A stretch of 64,000 bases of DNA, from NCBI RefSeq assembly GCF_902859725.1, contig NZ_CADIJP010000021.1, forward strand, positions 1 to 64,000, written 5' to 3'. This DNA is from Achromobacter mucicolens (lineage in GTDB: Bacteria; Pseudomonadota; Gammaproteobacteria; Burkholderiales; Burkholderiaceae_B). The notes beneath the pieces were generated by a model, which saw nothing but the letters and a program-made list of their open reading frames with translations, searched no databases and was not told where the DNA came from. The translations under genes and the position numbers were made by a program. Below, piece after piece: positions 1 to 8,802 of the stretch; within the stretch, counting starts at the first letter, position 1; each line of letters opens with the position of its first letter.

Positions 1-642
1 CGCGGTCTGCGTGGCTGTGGGCGGCTTGCCCCCCGCGTCGCCGTCCGGGGCCTGGCCAAGCTGTCGAGGCGTCACCGAAAACACCTTGTGCGACAGCACG
101 CCGATGACAATGACCATCGCCAGCCCGACCCACAACGCCGCCTGCGCAAAGCCGGCGTGCGCGATCAGGAACACCCATAGCGGCGAAAAGACGACGCCGC
201 CGACGCTGGCGCCGTTGTAGGCCATGCCCAGGGCGGCCGGACGCCGCCGCACGAACCAGGGGGCGATCAGGGCGTTGACGGCGGCGGCGCCCAACGTCAC
301 CCAGCCCATCCCGCTGCACGCGGCGGCGGCATACAGCTGCGCGGGAGTCTGCGCCACCGCCCATCCGGCCACGCCCACGGCCAGCAGCGCCGCGCCGCCG
401 GCGGTCGTGCGGGCGACGCCGACGCGGCGGTAAAGACGTGGCAGGTTGGCCACCACCACCGTGCCGGCCAGGAAGTGCAGCGTGACCGCGCCCGATACCA
501 GCGCGACGCTCCAGCCGGTGCGCTGGACGACGGCGTGCAGGAATACCGGCGGACCGTAAAAACCCACGCCCCAACCGAAGACGGCGAGCACGAAGGTGGC
601 GCAAAGGACTTTCCAGCCAAAAAAGGGAGGGGAGGCGGACAT
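1..642 (-). CDS. MFS transporter, 5' part only
   Basis: This is an open frame of 214 codons that starts with ATG at 642 and runs off the left edge without a stop, so only the N-terminal half is present. The translation begins MSASPPFFGWKVLCATF and shows about five hydrophobic segments. Short arginine-rich loops separate them, such as PWFVRRRPAALGMAYNGAS, which resembles the cytoplasmic loop before the fourth or fifth helix of major facilitator transporters. It would be an inner-membrane transporter. The substrate cannot be read from the sequence. It diverges from the ArsR-type gene at 723, an arrangement typical of an exporter or importer controlled by its neighbour. Confidence 0.75.
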   Translation of the reverse strand, partial: MSASPPFFGWKVLCATFVLAVFGWGVGFYGPPVFLHAVVQRTGWSVALVSGAVTLHFLAGTVVVANLPRLYRRVGVARTTAGGAALLAVGVAGWAVAQTPAQLYAAAACSGMGWVTLGAAAVNALIAPWFVRRRPAALGMAYNGASVGGVVFSPLWVFLIAHAGFAQAALWVGLAMVIVIGVLSHKVFSVTPRQLGQAPDGDAGGKPPTATQTA

Positions 643-722
643 GGTCTGGGCGAGTGATGCGAGTTTCGATGCGGCGAAGTATGCTTACGCCCTACACACA
701 ACACTTTGGCCGATATCGAATC

Positions 723-1451
723 ATGGATTCCGAGTTCGCCGACATCAACCTGTCCGCCGTGGCCGGCGCCATCGCCGATCCCGCGCGCGCACGCATGCTG
801 TGCCTGTTGCTGGACGGCCGCGCGCGCACCGCCACGGAACTGGCCGCGGCCGCCGACATCGGCGCGTCCACGGCCAGCAGCCATTTCCAGCGCCTGCGCG
901 ATCAGGGCCTGGTGGAAATGGCCGTGCAGGGCAAGCACCGCTACTACCGCCTGGCCAGCGGCGATGTCGGCCACGCGCTGGAAGCGCTGCTGGTGGTGGC
1001 GGGCGCCGAGCGCGCGCCGTTCAAGCCGACCACGCCATCCGCGCTGCGCGATAGCCGCACCTGCTACGACCACATGGCCGGCACGCTGGCCGTGCGCATC
1101 CACGACGCGATGCTGGGCCGGCATTGGCTGACGCCGGACGGACGCGACTATGTGCTCACGCCGCTAGGCGAAGCGTCGCTCGCGCAAGTGGGCGTCGACG
1201 TGGCCCTGGCGCGCCAGCGCCGCCGCCGCTTCGCTTGTGCGTGCCTGGACTGGAGCGAACGGCGTTCCCATCTGGGCGGCGCCTTGGGCGCGGCGCTGCT
1301 CGATGCGCTGCTCGCGCGCGGCTGGGTCGCAAAGGACCTGGACTCGCGCGCATTGCGCATCACGGCCAAGGGCGAACGGCAATTCCCGGCATTTTTTGGC
1401 TTGGCGGGCGACCAGCCCGCAGCCCAAAGGGACGCGCATGCAGCAGCGTGA
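723..1451 (+). CDS. ArsR-family winged-helix transcriptional regulator
   Basis: The 242-residue product opens with a winged helix (residues about 10-80). It contains the DPARARMLCLLLDGRA helix and an ASTASSHFQRLRDQGLVE recognition helix followed by a wing, as in ArsR/SmtB repressors. I see no cysteine cluster typical of metal sensors in that domain. The C-terminal 150 residues, about twice the length of a minimal ArsR protein, probably form a ligand domain. I chose the ATG at 723 because the recognisable domain starts a few residues later; an in-frame ATG at 654 would add a tail with no family character. It diverges from the MFS gene and probably controls it. Confidence 0.8.
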   Translation: MDSEFADINLSAVAGAIADPARARMLCLLLDGRARTATELAAAADIGASTASSHFQRLRDQGLVEMAVQGKHRYYRLASGDVGHALEALLVVAGAERAPFKPTTPSALRDSRTCYDHMAGTLAVRIHDAMLGRHWLTPDGRDYVLTPLGEASLAQVGVDVALARQRRRRFACACLDWSERRSHLGGALGAALLDALLARGWVAKDLDSRALRITAKGERQFPAFFGLAGDQPAAQRDAHAAA

Positions 1452-1513
1452 TCGATTCCTCGCCTGGCCCCATTCACCGCCCTGACCGGCGGTGCACCCG
1501 CACACAACTTTTC

Positions 1514-1537
1514 AAGCCGCGGATGCGGCTTTTTTTA
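1514..1537 (+). terminator. Rho-independent terminator
   Basis: The arms AAGCCGC and GCGGCTT flank a four-base loop and are followed by a run of T. It lies 60 bases after the ArsR-type gene and ends its transcript. Confidence 0.75.
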
Positions 1538-1587
1538 CGTCTCCCGTCCCTCACGGACCGTTCTTCAACCCTGTATAGGAGGTGGCC

Positions 1588-2244
1588 TTGCCTACGCTGG
1601 CCTTGCACGCGTTCCGTCACGTCATGTCGATCGTGACGGAACTGCGCATCGACGTTAACCATAGTCCCCAAGAAGTGGACAAGGAGCTCGATGCCATCCA
1701 CAACCGCATGAATCGTCCGATGGACCGCCTGCATGGATTGCCGGAGGTCAAGACCGACATTCCTGGCATCGTGCTTCGCTATCGCGAGGCCGACGGCGAG
1801 TATTACGTGTATGTGGTGGACGTGCGGCGGGACCGGCTGGCGGGCTATACGGTGTTCAACCGGCTGATCGAAGTGGGCCGGCGCGCCGATCCCTACGTGC
1901 GCGCGCCGCATTCGAAGTACGCCGCGCCCTACCAAGGCATGGGCCTGGCCACCGCGGTGTACCGGTGGGCGCTGGACGCGGGCCTGTGCATCCTCAGCGG
2001 CGCCCGCCAGTCTGTCGGCGCGCACCGCCTGTGGATGGGACTGTCGCGCCACTATGCGCTGGGCTACGTGGACCTGCGCTGCAAACAGCTCACCTACCTG
2101 GGGCGCGACGTGGCGCCCCGCGTGCGCGATGACCTGCATACCCGCATGATCCTGCTCGGCAAGGGCTGGCGGTTGGACGACTACATGCGCGCGACAGGGA
2201 TGAATATGTCCGAGGATGCGCTTTCGCAACAGACCCTAGGGTAA
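1588..2244 (+). CDS. GNAT-like N-acetyltransferase
   Basis: The product has about 218 residues. The segment from roughly residue 108 (YQGMGLATAVYRWALDAGL, then SGARQSVGAHRLWMGL) resembles the acetyl-CoA-binding loop and the strand-helix end of GNAT acyltransferases often found in phages and their hosts. The first half (residues 60-100) is a beta-rich sheet with READGEYYVYVVDVRRDRL. I put the start at TTG 1588, because a perfect AGGAGG lies five bases upstream at 1577-1582. GTG 1582 would overlap that site, and ATG 1624 remains possible. It stands alone after a terminator. The substrate is unknown, and the family call is by motif only. Confidence 0.55.
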   Translation: MPTLALHAFRHVMSIVTELRIDVNHSPQEVDKELDAIHNRMNRPMDRLHGLPEVKTDIPGIVLRYREADGEYYVYVVDVRRDRLAGYTVFNRLIEVGRRADPYVRAPHSKYAAPYQGMGLATAVYRWALDAGLCILSGARQSVGAHRLWMGLSRHYALGYVDLRCKQLTYLGRDVAPRVRDDLHTRMILLGKGWRLDDYMRATGMNMSEDALSQQTLG

Positions 2245-2278
2245 TCCCCTGGAATTGGCGGCGGGCGCCGATGCGTGC

Positions 2279-2313
2279 AGCGCCGGCGCCGGCTCGCAAG
2301 CCGCGCCGGCGCT
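2279..2313. other. Strong GC hairpin after the acetyltransferase-like gene
   Basis: AGCGCCGGCGC at 2279-2289 and GCGCCGGCGCT at 2303-2313 are exact inverted copies. An inner GGCT/AGCC stem extends the helix to 15 pairs with one bulged C. No T run follows, so it may protect an mRNA end or help a factor-dependent stop rather than act as an intrinsic terminator. Confidence 0.6.
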
Positions 2314-2340
2314 ACCTTTCAGGCTTGAAAGCGGATTTGC

Positions 2341-2357
2341 TTCTCAACATTTGAGAA
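2341..2357. promoter_or_regulatory. Perfect inverted repeat, possible operator
   Basis: TTCTCAA-CAT-TTGAGAA is a perfect 7-3-7 palindrome, AT-rich in a GC-rich background. It lies about 120 bases upstream of the small gene at 2476. It has the form of a dimeric repressor site. No bound protein can be named. Confidence 0.4.
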
Positions 2358-2475
2358 ACGGGGACACGCCTGCGTTGGCGCAACAGTGTTTCTATTTTCT
2401 GCTTGAGTTACAAAACTTATCCGGATTGTCATGAAATCACGGAGTATGCTCGACGGCAGATAGAGGACTACCGAA

Positions 2476-2751
2476 GTGCATCAGAACAACTTGATCTACA
2501 AGGGATACCGCCTCACGGCCAAGGTGTCCCGCGGCGGCGGCGCTATCGAGCCCCCGGCCGAAGCCAGCGGCCCTGTCTTCACTGCCTCGGTGATGGTTGT
2601 CCAGGCAGGCGCCATACTCGAAGGCGGCGACGAGTACCCCGTGCCCCAGTTTGCCGGCGGCGGCTTCGTCTACAGTCCGCGCGAGGCCGTGCATGCGGCC
2701 ATCGTGCACGGCCGCGAAATCGTCGACGGCCTGACCAACACGCCGTCCTGA
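2476..2751 (+). CDS. Small conserved-type hypothetical protein (91 aa)
   Basis: I do not recognise this gene. It encodes 91 residues with no signal peptide and no membrane segment. The first residues, NLIYKGYRLTAKVSR, look like a beta-rich start (a short 'query me with this stimulus' type domain is common in Burkholderiales). A glycine-rich middle follows, then a helix, SPREAVHAAIVHGREIVDGL. It is judged real because the codon use matches the neighbours and no convincing gene lies on the opposite strand. It is flanked upstream by the palindrome at 2341-2357 and converges with the DUF1828-like gene, only five bases beyond its stop. The function is unknown. Confidence 0.6.
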   Translation: MHQNNLIYKGYRLTAKVSRGGGAIEPPAEASGPVFTASVMVVQAGAILEGGDEYPVPQFAGGGFVYSPREAVHAAIVHGREIVDGLTNTPS

Positions 2752-2756
2752 GACGG

Positions 2757-3521
2757 CTAGGCGGAAAACACCTCTCGCCAGTCACGGGTCTTGGCCAGCG
2801 TCTGCACGGTGGCGGACTGCTCCAGGATCGTCACGGCCTTCTTGAATTCCTCGGCCGATGCGCCGTCTTCCAGAATCACCATGCGCGAGTTGCGCGCATC
2901 AGCCATCTTCACATCCGACATCTTGCCGTGGGTCTGGTAGACCTGCGTCCAGTCCATCTTCTTGCCCGCCTTCAGGGCGATCGGCTCGATGTAGGTGAGG
3001 GCGGTGCTGCCTGCCGCGCGCACTGCGTACGCGAAGTCCGCCGTGTGACCGCTGCTGCCCTTGGCGCGCGCGCCCTTGACCATGCGGTTCACGCCCACGC
3101 CTTCGGCCAGCGCGCGGCCCACCTGCGCGCGGAATCGCAGCTGGCTGAACCGCGGCATCCATTTCGCGCAATTGAACGACAAGGCCATCGCCAGCTTTAC
3201 CGCGTCCCACAGCGCTTCCTGCAACTGCTCGATCGGACCTTCGGCCACGATGGCGCCGGACCGGTCGAAATGGGCGAGCGTGACGCCCGGCGTCTCGTTC
3301 AGGATGTCGATGCGCTTGGCCGCCACGTCGATGCCAAAGGTGGAGGCATGCATGGCGGTCTCACAGGCGTCGGTCAGGTAGAACGACGACTCATCGGGAT
3401 GCGCGATGAAAAAGGCGGCGTGCTGGCCGTCCAGGCCCAACGTCATGGGAGAGACGGCGCGAATGGCGTGTACGCCCGCCGGCAGGACGGTCCAGCCGGA
3501 GGCTTCCAGAAAATTGCTCAT
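2757..3521 (-). CDS. DUF1828-like domain protein
   Basis: The product has 254 residues and no signal peptide. Residues about 30-125 resemble the DUF1828 fold: a hydrophobic strand AAFFIAHPDESSFYLTDACETA, a helix with HASTFGIDV, then KRIDILNETPGVTL and a helical DAVKLAMALSFN segment. The C-terminal 120 residues are lysine-rich and may form a second domain (compare DUF1829 in other members). Its ATG overlaps the stop of the upstream gene by four bases, so the two are translated together. DUF1828 proteins occur in phages and mobile islands and have no settled function. The family call rests on pattern memory and needs a profile search. Confidence 0.55.
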   Translation of the reverse strand: MSNFLEASGWTVLPAGVHAIRAVSPMTLGLDGQHAAFFIAHPDESSFYLTDACETAMHASTFGIDVAAKRIDILNETPGVTLAHFDRSGAIVAEGPIEQLQEALWDAVKLAMALSFNCAKWMPRFSQLRFRAQVGRALAEGVGVNRMVKGARAKGSSGHTADFAYAVRAAGSTALTYIEPIALKAGKKMDWTQVYQTHGKMSDVKMADARNSRMVILEDGASAEEFKKAVTILEQSATVQTLAKTRDWREVFSA

Positions 3522-4054
3522 AGGATCAGTTCGATTTGGCGGCCTTTGAGGGGATGCGCAAAGCCGCCGGCCAGCGTCAGGTTCGCTCGCGGCAGGAAAT
3601 ACTGCATCAGCGCGCCGATGGTGTCCAGCGCGGGCACGATGGGCTCGGCATAGCCTTCGCCTTCCTCGACCCAGATGTGTTCATGGCTGCGGTCGGCAAG
3701 CGGCTTGCGATATTGCGGCCGGTCCGCGCCCACCAGGCTGGTGTGGAACGAGTCGTCGGTATCGACGCCATATACCCGGTGCGGGCCCACGAAGAGACTG
3801 GCGCAGAACGCCTCGGTCAGGAAGATGGTGGCCTGCCCATGCACCGCCGTGCGGGCGCCCCGGTACATGACGCGGAAGATCACGTCTTCGCGCACCTCGC
3901 CCTTGATCTTGCATGGACAGCTGAACTCCATCCACTGGGCATTGCCCGCGGCGGGTTTCGGCAGCCAGAGGATCGGCTTGGCGGTTTCCTTGGGTTCGGC
4001 AAGAATCTCTTGCACCTCATCAACGGTGATTAGCGGTTCGAACTTGTTGGCCAT
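3518..4054 (-). CDS. Unknown partner of the DUF1828-like protein
   Basis: I do not recognise this 178-residue protein. It has no signal peptide, and its composition is rich in aromatic and acidic residues. Notable parts are a CPCKIKG segment near residue 44, an EDVIFRVMYRGAR strand, an H-G-Q-A-T-I-F-L strand and a SHEHIWVEEGEGYAEP stretch that could hold a metal or an active site. I chose the ATG at 4054; a longer frame from 4099 adds low-complexity residues. It precedes and overlaps the DUF1828-like gene by four bases, so the pair forms a bicistronic unit of its own, perhaps acquired as a module. Confidence 0.5.
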   Translation of the reverse strand: MANKFEPLITVDEVQEILAEPKETAKPILWLPKPAAGNAQWMEFSCPCKIKGEVREDVIFRVMYRGARTAVHGQATIFLTEAFCASLFVGPHRVYGVDTDDSFHTSLVGADRPQYRKPLADRSHEHIWVEEGEGYAEPIVPALDTIGALMQYFLPRANLTLAGGFAHPLKGRQIELIL

Positions 4055-4267
4055 GGAAACGAATCTAGGGTCTGGGGGCGCGCGAGGCAAAACGTGCATG
4101 CGGCATGCGCTGCGCCCCGCCGCGCCGCGGTGAAGACACGCGCGCGCAGCATTGCGAGGGGGCGTAATCTTACAAGATGAAGACGGCCGGGGTCTGCGGC
4201 CTGGATGGATATACAGGTGTTGGCGCTGTGCGGCCCGGAGCGGGCGAGGGCCGCGCAGCGCCGGGCG

Positions 4268-5119
4268 TCACAGAGACGTTGCGCCAAATGTGTCGCACTG
4301 TTTGATGCTGCCGCTTTCCAGGCCGCGCTTGAACCAGCGCACGCGCTGCGCGGAGCTGCCGTGCGTGAAGGCATCGGGCACGACGTATCCCTGGCTCTGC
4401 TTTTGCAGGCGGTCATCGCCGATCGCGGTGGCGGCCGCCAGCGCTTCTTCGACGTCGCCGCCTTCCAGAATGTTGCGCGCGGCATCCGCGCGCTGCGCCC
4501 AGAGGCCGGCAAAGCAATCCGCCTGCAGTTCCAGCCGAACCGACAACGCATTGGCCTGCGAGGGGTTGCGCCGGCGCAGTTGGTCCACCTGGTCCGAGAT
4601 GCCCAGCAGGTGCTGCACATGATGGCCGACTTCATGCGCAATCACGTACGCTTGCGCGAAATCGCCGGGGGCCTTGAACCGGTTCTGCAGTTCGTCGAAG
4701 AACGACAGGTCTATATAGACCTTGCTGTCGCCTGGGCAGTAGAAGGGGCCCATGGCGGATTGGCCGGTGCCGCAGGCGGTGGGCGTGGCGCCGCGAAAGA
4801 GCACCAGCTTGGGCTCGACGTACTGGCGGTTCAATTCCTTCTGGAAGATGCCGGTCCACACGTCTTCGGTTTCGCCCAGGACCTTGGACACGAAAACGGC
4901 CTGGGGATCGTTGGCTGGCGGGGCCGAGGCGGGCGCCTGCTCCTGCACGGCCGGGCCTTCCGCCATGTCCAGGACCACGCGCGGATCCACGCCGAAGTAC
5001 ATCGCCACCAAGGCAAGTACTATCGTGCCTATGCCAATGGTCCCGCGGCCGCCGATTCGTGGGCCGCTGGAACGGCGGTCTTCCACATTGTCGCTCTGGC
5101 GCGAATTATCGAGGCGCAT
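4268..5119 (-). CDS. ypfJ: Neutral zinc metallopeptidase (YpfJ family)
   Basis: The 283-residue protein belongs to the YpfJ-type zinc peptidase family. It has a short cytoplasmic arginine-rich start, one membrane anchor near residues 28-44, a variable linker, and a catalytic domain with HEVGHH at residues 162-167. The third ligand probably lies in LQADCFAGLW, about 40 residues later. Conserved cysteines (TACGTGQSAMGPFYCPGD) fit the family. The length is normal for the family. The substrate is unknown; the active domain would face the periplasm. It diverges from the YciO-type gene with a gap of 84 bases, so a shared promoter region is likely. Confidence 0.85.
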   Translation of the reverse strand: MRLDNSRQSDNVEDRRSSGPRIGGRGTIGIGTIVLALVAMYFGVDPRVVLDMAEGPAVQEQAPASAPPANDPQAVFVSKVLGETEDVWTGIFQKELNRQYVEPKLVLFRGATPTACGTGQSAMGPFYCPGDSKVYIDLSFFDELQNRFKAPGDFAQAYVIAHEVGHHVQHLLGISDQVDQLRRRNPSQANALSVRLELQADCFAGLWAQRADAARNILEGGDVEEALAAATAIGDDRLQKQSQGYVVPDAFTHGSSAQRVRWFKRGLESGSIKQCDTFGATSL

Positions 5120-5203
5120 ACTGGTTCTCCGGGCGGATCGTCATTACCGCCATTTTGCATCGCCGCGCTATTGGGCGGCCTTCAAGGATGTTAGGATAAA
5201 CCC

Positions 5204-5830
5204 ATGGCTTTGTATTTCTCTGTCCACCCCGCAAATCCCCAGCCGCGGCTGCTCAAGCAAGCCGCGCAATGGCTCAATGACGGGGGCCTGGTGGCTGTGC
5301 CCACCGACTCCAGTTATGCCGTCGTCGCCCGCCTGGACGACAAAAGCGCCGCCGACGGGCTGCGCCGCCTTCGGGGTCTGGACGAACGTCATCACCTCAC
5401 CCTCCTGTGCCGCGATCTGGCCGAAATCGGCCACTTCGCCCGCGTCGACAACAAGCAATACCGGCTGCTGAAAGCCGCGACGCCCGGCCCCTGGACCTTC
5501 ATCCTCGAAGCCACCAAGGAAGTGCCGCGGCGCGTGTCGCACCCCTCGCGCAAGACCATCGGCATCCGCGTGCCGGATCACGCCGTCCTGTTGGGCTTGC
5601 TGGAACAGGCGGGTTCGCCGCTGCTGTCCACCACGCTCATCCCCAAGGATGAAACCGAGGCGCTGAACGACGCCGAGGAAATCCGCGAGCGCTACGACCA
5701 CGATCTGGCCGCCATCATCGATGCGGGCGCCTGCCCGCAAGCGCCCACCACCGTGATCGACCTGACCGGCGACGAGCCGGTCGTCGTGCGCCTGGGCCGC
5801 GGCGATCCCGCTACCCTCGGACTTGTCTGA
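5204..5830 (+). CDS. YciO/Sua5/YrdC-family protein
   Basis: The 208-residue protein is a single YrdC-like domain. It has an N-terminal GGLVAVPTDSSYAV nucleotide-binding stretch, a GLDERHHLTLLCRDL segment, TPGPWTFILEAT in the centre, and TTVIDLTG near the end. The domain binds ATP and double-stranded RNA. Its best-known member makes threonylcarbamoyl-AMP for tRNA t6A modification. This sequence is nearer to YciO, whose own role is less clear, because the KxR/SxN motifs of true TsaC are altered. It stands upstream of the M50 protease gene (69-base gap) and may be cotranscribed with it. Confidence 0.85.
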   Translation: MALYFSVHPANPQPRLLKQAAQWLNDGGLVAVPTDSSYAVVARLDDKSAADGLRRLRGLDERHHLTLLCRDLAEIGHFARVDNKQYRLLKAATPGPWTFILEATKEVPRRVSHPSRKTIGIRVPDHAVLLGLLEQAGSPLLSTTLIPKDETEALNDAEEIRERYDHDLAAIIDAGACPQAPTTVIDLTGDEPVVVRLGRGDPATLGLV

Positions 5831-5899
5831 TATTCCCCCTCGCCACGATGCACGAGACGCGCCGCGCTGGCGCGCGGCTCATCTACAATCCGGTTCGCC

Positions 5900-6547
5900 A
5901 TGAATGACATCATCCAAACCATTGCGGTCTACGCGATACCGGTTATCTTCGCCATCACCCTGCATGAGGCGGCGCACGGCTACGTGGCGCGCATGCTGGG
6001 CGATCCGACCGCCTACCAGGCCGGACGGGTCAGCCTGAATCCCGCCCGCCACATCGACCCCGTCGGCACGCTGCTGGTGCCGGTCGCCATCCTGCTGGCC
6101 TCCAAGCTCATGGGCAGCCCCGGCCTGCTCTTCGGTTGGGCCAAGCCGGTGCCGGTAGACTTCGGCCGCCTGCGCCGTCCCAAAAAGGACATGGCCTGGG
6201 TCGCGCTGGCTGGACCGGCCGCCAACCTGTTCATGGCCATTTTGTGGGCCCTGTCGCTGCGGCTCTTCATGGAAAGCGGCCTGCACGAAAGCTTCTGGTT
6301 CGAAATGGCCGTGGCGGGCGTCAACGTCAACCTGGTGCTGATGGCGCTGAACCTGCTGCCCATCCTGCCGCTGGACGGCGGACGCGTTCTCTTCAGCCTC
6401 CTGCCCAATCGCCTGGCCTGGCAATACTCGAAAATCGAGCCCTATGGATTGATCATCGTCATTGTCCTGCTGGTCACCGATGTGCTCTGGTTATTGATGC
6501 AACCGGTGCTCGGGCTGGGAACGACGATCGTTCAGTGGTTTCTGTAA
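5900..6547 (+). CDS. Site-2 protease family (M50) membrane metallopeptidase
   Basis: The 215-residue protein has about five hydrophobic segments. The zinc motif HEAAH lies at residues 22-26 within the first helix, and the second catalytic motif LPLDGGR sits in the fourth hydrophobic segment, with NLLPILPLDG preceding it. This is the compact M50 type without a PDZ domain. It should cut substrates within the inner membrane; the substrate is unknown. The order YciO-type gene, M50 gene, then dapA is typical of Burkholderiales, although dapA has its own spacing of 88 bases. Confidence 0.85.
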   Translation: MNDIIQTIAVYAIPVIFAITLHEAAHGYVARMLGDPTAYQAGRVSLNPARHIDPVGTLLVPVAILLASKLMGSPGLLFGWAKPVPVDFGRLRRPKKDMAWVALAGPAANLFMAILWALSLRLFMESGLHESFWFEMAVAGVNVNLVLMALNLLPILPLDGGRVLFSLLPNRLAWQYSKIEPYGLIIVIVLLVTDVLWLLMQPVLGLGTTIVQWFL

Positions 6548-6635
6548 GATTCCACCCAATATCCGTTAAACTCAGCGGTTTCACTGAATCAGGCCCTGTG
6601 GCAATCCCGCCGTGGGGTTTTGGAGCCCGACATCT

Positions 6636-7541
6636 ATGGCATCCCCTGCTACCGCCGCAGGCGTTAATTTCCAGGGCAGCATGGTGGCCTTGGTCACCCC
6701 AATGCAACCCGATGGCAGCCTGGACTACGCTGCCTACCGGTCGCTGATCGACTGGCATGTCCAGGAAGGCACCGACGCGCTGGTGGTGGTGGGCACCACC
6801 GGGGAGTCGCCCACGGTCTCCATGGAAGAACACGCGGAACTCATCCGCGTTGCCGTCGAACATGCCGCCGGCCGCATCCCGGTCATTGCCGGCGTGGGCG
6901 CCAACTCCACCGACGAAGCCATCCACCTGACCCGCCACGCCAAGGCAGTGGGCGCGCAGGCCGGCCTGTCGGTCGTTCCGTACTACAACAAGCCGTCGCA
7001 GGAAGGCCTGTACCGCCACTTCCGCACCATCGCCGAAGCCGTCGACCTGCCTACCATTCTTTACAACGTGCCGGGCCGCACCGTTGCCGACATGAGCAAC
7101 GAGACGATCCTGCGCCTGGCGCAGGTGCCGGGCATCATCGGCATCAAGGACGCCACCGGCGACATCGCCCGCGGCGGCCTCTTGCTGCGCGAAGCGCCTG
7201 CCAGCTTCCAAGTCTTCAGCGGCGACGATCCCACCGCTGCGGCCCTGATCCTGCTGGGCGCGCGCGGCAACATTTCCGTCACGGCCAACGTGGCGCCCAA
7301 GCTCATGCGCGACCTCTGTGCCGCCGCCCTCGCGGGCGATGTGCCCAAGGTCCGTGAACTTAACGCGTTCCTGGCGCGTCTGAACAAGGTTTTGTTCGTC
7401 GAAGCCAACCCCATCCCCGTCAAATGGGCGTTGGCCCAAATGGGCCGCAGCGCGCTGGGCTACCGGCTGCCGCTGGTCGAACTGAGCGCGCAGCATCACG
7501 CAACGGTGCGCAATGCGCTCCAGGAAACGGGACTGCTCTAA
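6636..7541 (+). CDS. dapA: 4-hydroxy-tetrahydrodipicolinate synthase
   Basis: DapA condenses pyruvate with aspartate semialdehyde, the first step specific to lysine and diaminopimelate synthesis, in the cytoplasm. The 301-residue product carries GTTGE at residues 53-57, the proton-relay tyrosine in ILYNVPGRT (Tyr143) and the Schiff-base lysine in IGIKDATG (Lys171). The length is a little above the usual 292 because of the N-terminus. The ATG at 6636 follows a GGAG; GTG 6612 would add eight residues. bamC follows with an 17-base gap, the familiar dapA-bamC order. lysC, further along at 61159, supplies the same pathway. Confidence 0.95.
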   Translation: MASPATAAGVNFQGSMVALVTPMQPDGSLDYAAYRSLIDWHVQEGTDALVVVGTTGESPTVSMEEHAELIRVAVEHAAGRIPVIAGVGANSTDEAIHLTRHAKAVGAQAGLSVVPYYNKPSQEGLYRHFRTIAEAVDLPTILYNVPGRTVADMSNETILRLAQVPGIIGIKDATGDIARGGLLLREAPASFQVFSGDDPTAAALILLGARGNISVTANVAPKLMRDLCAAALAGDVPKVRELNAFLARLNKVLFVEANPIPVKWALAQMGRSALGYRLPLVELSAQHHATVRNALQETGLL

Positions 7542-7558
7542 ATATCGTGAGGAAACGT

Positions 7559-8683
7559 ATGAACAAACGTCATGCCGGTTTGTCGGCATTGATGTCTCTG
7601 GTGTTGCTGGCCGGGTGCTCCGAGGTCAACCAATTCCTGGGCAATGAAGAATCGGTCGACTACAAGAGCGCGGTAAACCAGCGTGGAGAGCCTCTCAGCA
7701 TCCCGCCCGACCTAACGCAGGCCAATAGCGATCCCCGCTACCGCGCGCCGGCCTCGGGTTCCACCACCTTCTCTGAATTCCAGCAACAGGGTGTGGCCCA
7801 GGCCAGCGCCCCGAAGACCAGCAACGTGCTTCCCAACCGTTCGGACATGCGCGTCGAACGCGACGGCGATCTGCGCTGGCTCGTCGTGGACCGTCCGCCC
7901 GAGCAGGTTTTCCCCCGCCTGATCGACTTCTGGACCGAAAGCGGCTTTACCGTCGCCACCAACAATCCCGGTGCCGGCCTGATCGAAACCGACTGGGCCG
8001 AGAACCGCGCCAAGATCCCCGAAAGCTGGCTGCGCCAGGCGCTGGGGGCGGTGCTGGAATCGGCGTGGGATAGCGGCGAGCGCGAGAAATTCCGCACCCG
8101 CGTCGAACGCGTCAACGGTCACACCGAAATTTACGTCAGCCACCGCCAGATGCTCGAAAAGCGTGTCGGCTCCGACGGCGGCCAGGTGCAGTGGCAGAAC
8201 GGCAAGGAAGACCCGGGCCTGAACGCCGCGATGCTGGCGCGCATGATGGTCTTCCTGGGTACCGACGTCGACAATGCCCGCAAGCTGGTGCAGCAGGCCG
8301 AGGCCTCGCCGCAGCGTCCCGCCGTGCAGCAGGACGTCCGTGCCCAGGGCGCGTCGCTCATCGTCAGCGAATCCTTCGACCGCGCCTGGCGTCGTGTCGG
8401 CGTGGCGCTCGATGGCGGCGGCTTCGCAGTCGATGACCGCGATCGTTCCTCCGGCGACTACTTCGTCCGCTATGTCGACACCGACACCGGCGAAAAGATG
8501 GAACAGCCCGGCTTCTTCAGCCGCATGTTCTCTGGCGACAAGAAGGCGCAGGCAGCTCAGTACCGCATCCACCTGGTGGGCAACGGCGAACAGACGACCG
8601 TCTCGGTCCTGGACGCCAACGGTACGCCTGACAGCAGCCCGACCGCGCAGCGCCTGCTGAGCGTCCTGAAGGACAAGATGTAA
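7559..8683 (+). CDS. bamC: Outer membrane assembly lipoprotein BamC
   Basis: The 374-residue lipoprotein has a signal peptide ending in the lipobox LLAGC, with the lipidated cysteine at residue 20. After a flexible N-terminal region with the conserved SIPPDLTQ motif (which binds BamD in E. coli) come two helix-grip domains. One lies around residues 95-240 and the other around residues 255-370, starting at GASLIVSESFDRAWRRVG. It is a helper subunit of the BAM complex, which inserts beta-barrel proteins. I place the start at ATG 7559, because the in-frame upstream region overlaps dapA. It shares an operon with dapA and ends in front of a strong terminator. Confidence 0.93.
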   Translation: MNKRHAGLSALMSLVLLAGCSEVNQFLGNEESVDYKSAVNQRGEPLSIPPDLTQANSDPRYRAPASGSTTFSEFQQQGVAQASAPKTSNVLPNRSDMRVERDGDLRWLVVDRPPEQVFPRLIDFWTESGFTVATNNPGAGLIETDWAENRAKIPESWLRQALGAVLESAWDSGEREKFRTRVERVNGHTEIYVSHRQMLEKRVGSDGGQVQWQNGKEDPGLNAAMLARMMVFLGTDVDNARKLVQQAEASPQRPAVQQDVRAQGASLIVSESFDRAWRRVGVALDGGGFAVDDRDRSSGDYFVRYVDTDTGEKMEQPGFFSRMFSGDKKAQAAQYRIHLVGNGEQTTVSVLDANGTPDSSPTAQRLLSVLKDKM

Positions 8684-8802
8684 TTGAATCGCCGGGCCGC
8701 GCGCTCACGCGCAGCGGCCGCCGGCAGGGCCCCCGGGTCGGGTGCCCATGCCCGGCCGGCGGCAAGCGCGGACTTCGCCGTCGCTTACGTTCCGGCAAGG
8801 CA

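Noticed and set aside
1582-1587. GTG 1582 as start of the acetyltransferase-like gene
   Set aside because: It lies inside the AGGAGG ribosome site; TTG 1588 or ATG 1624 fits better.
2403-3653. 416-codon open frame on the plus strand
   Set aside because: It runs over the small gene at 2476 in another frame and over the DUF1828-like gene antisense, with an unlikely composition.
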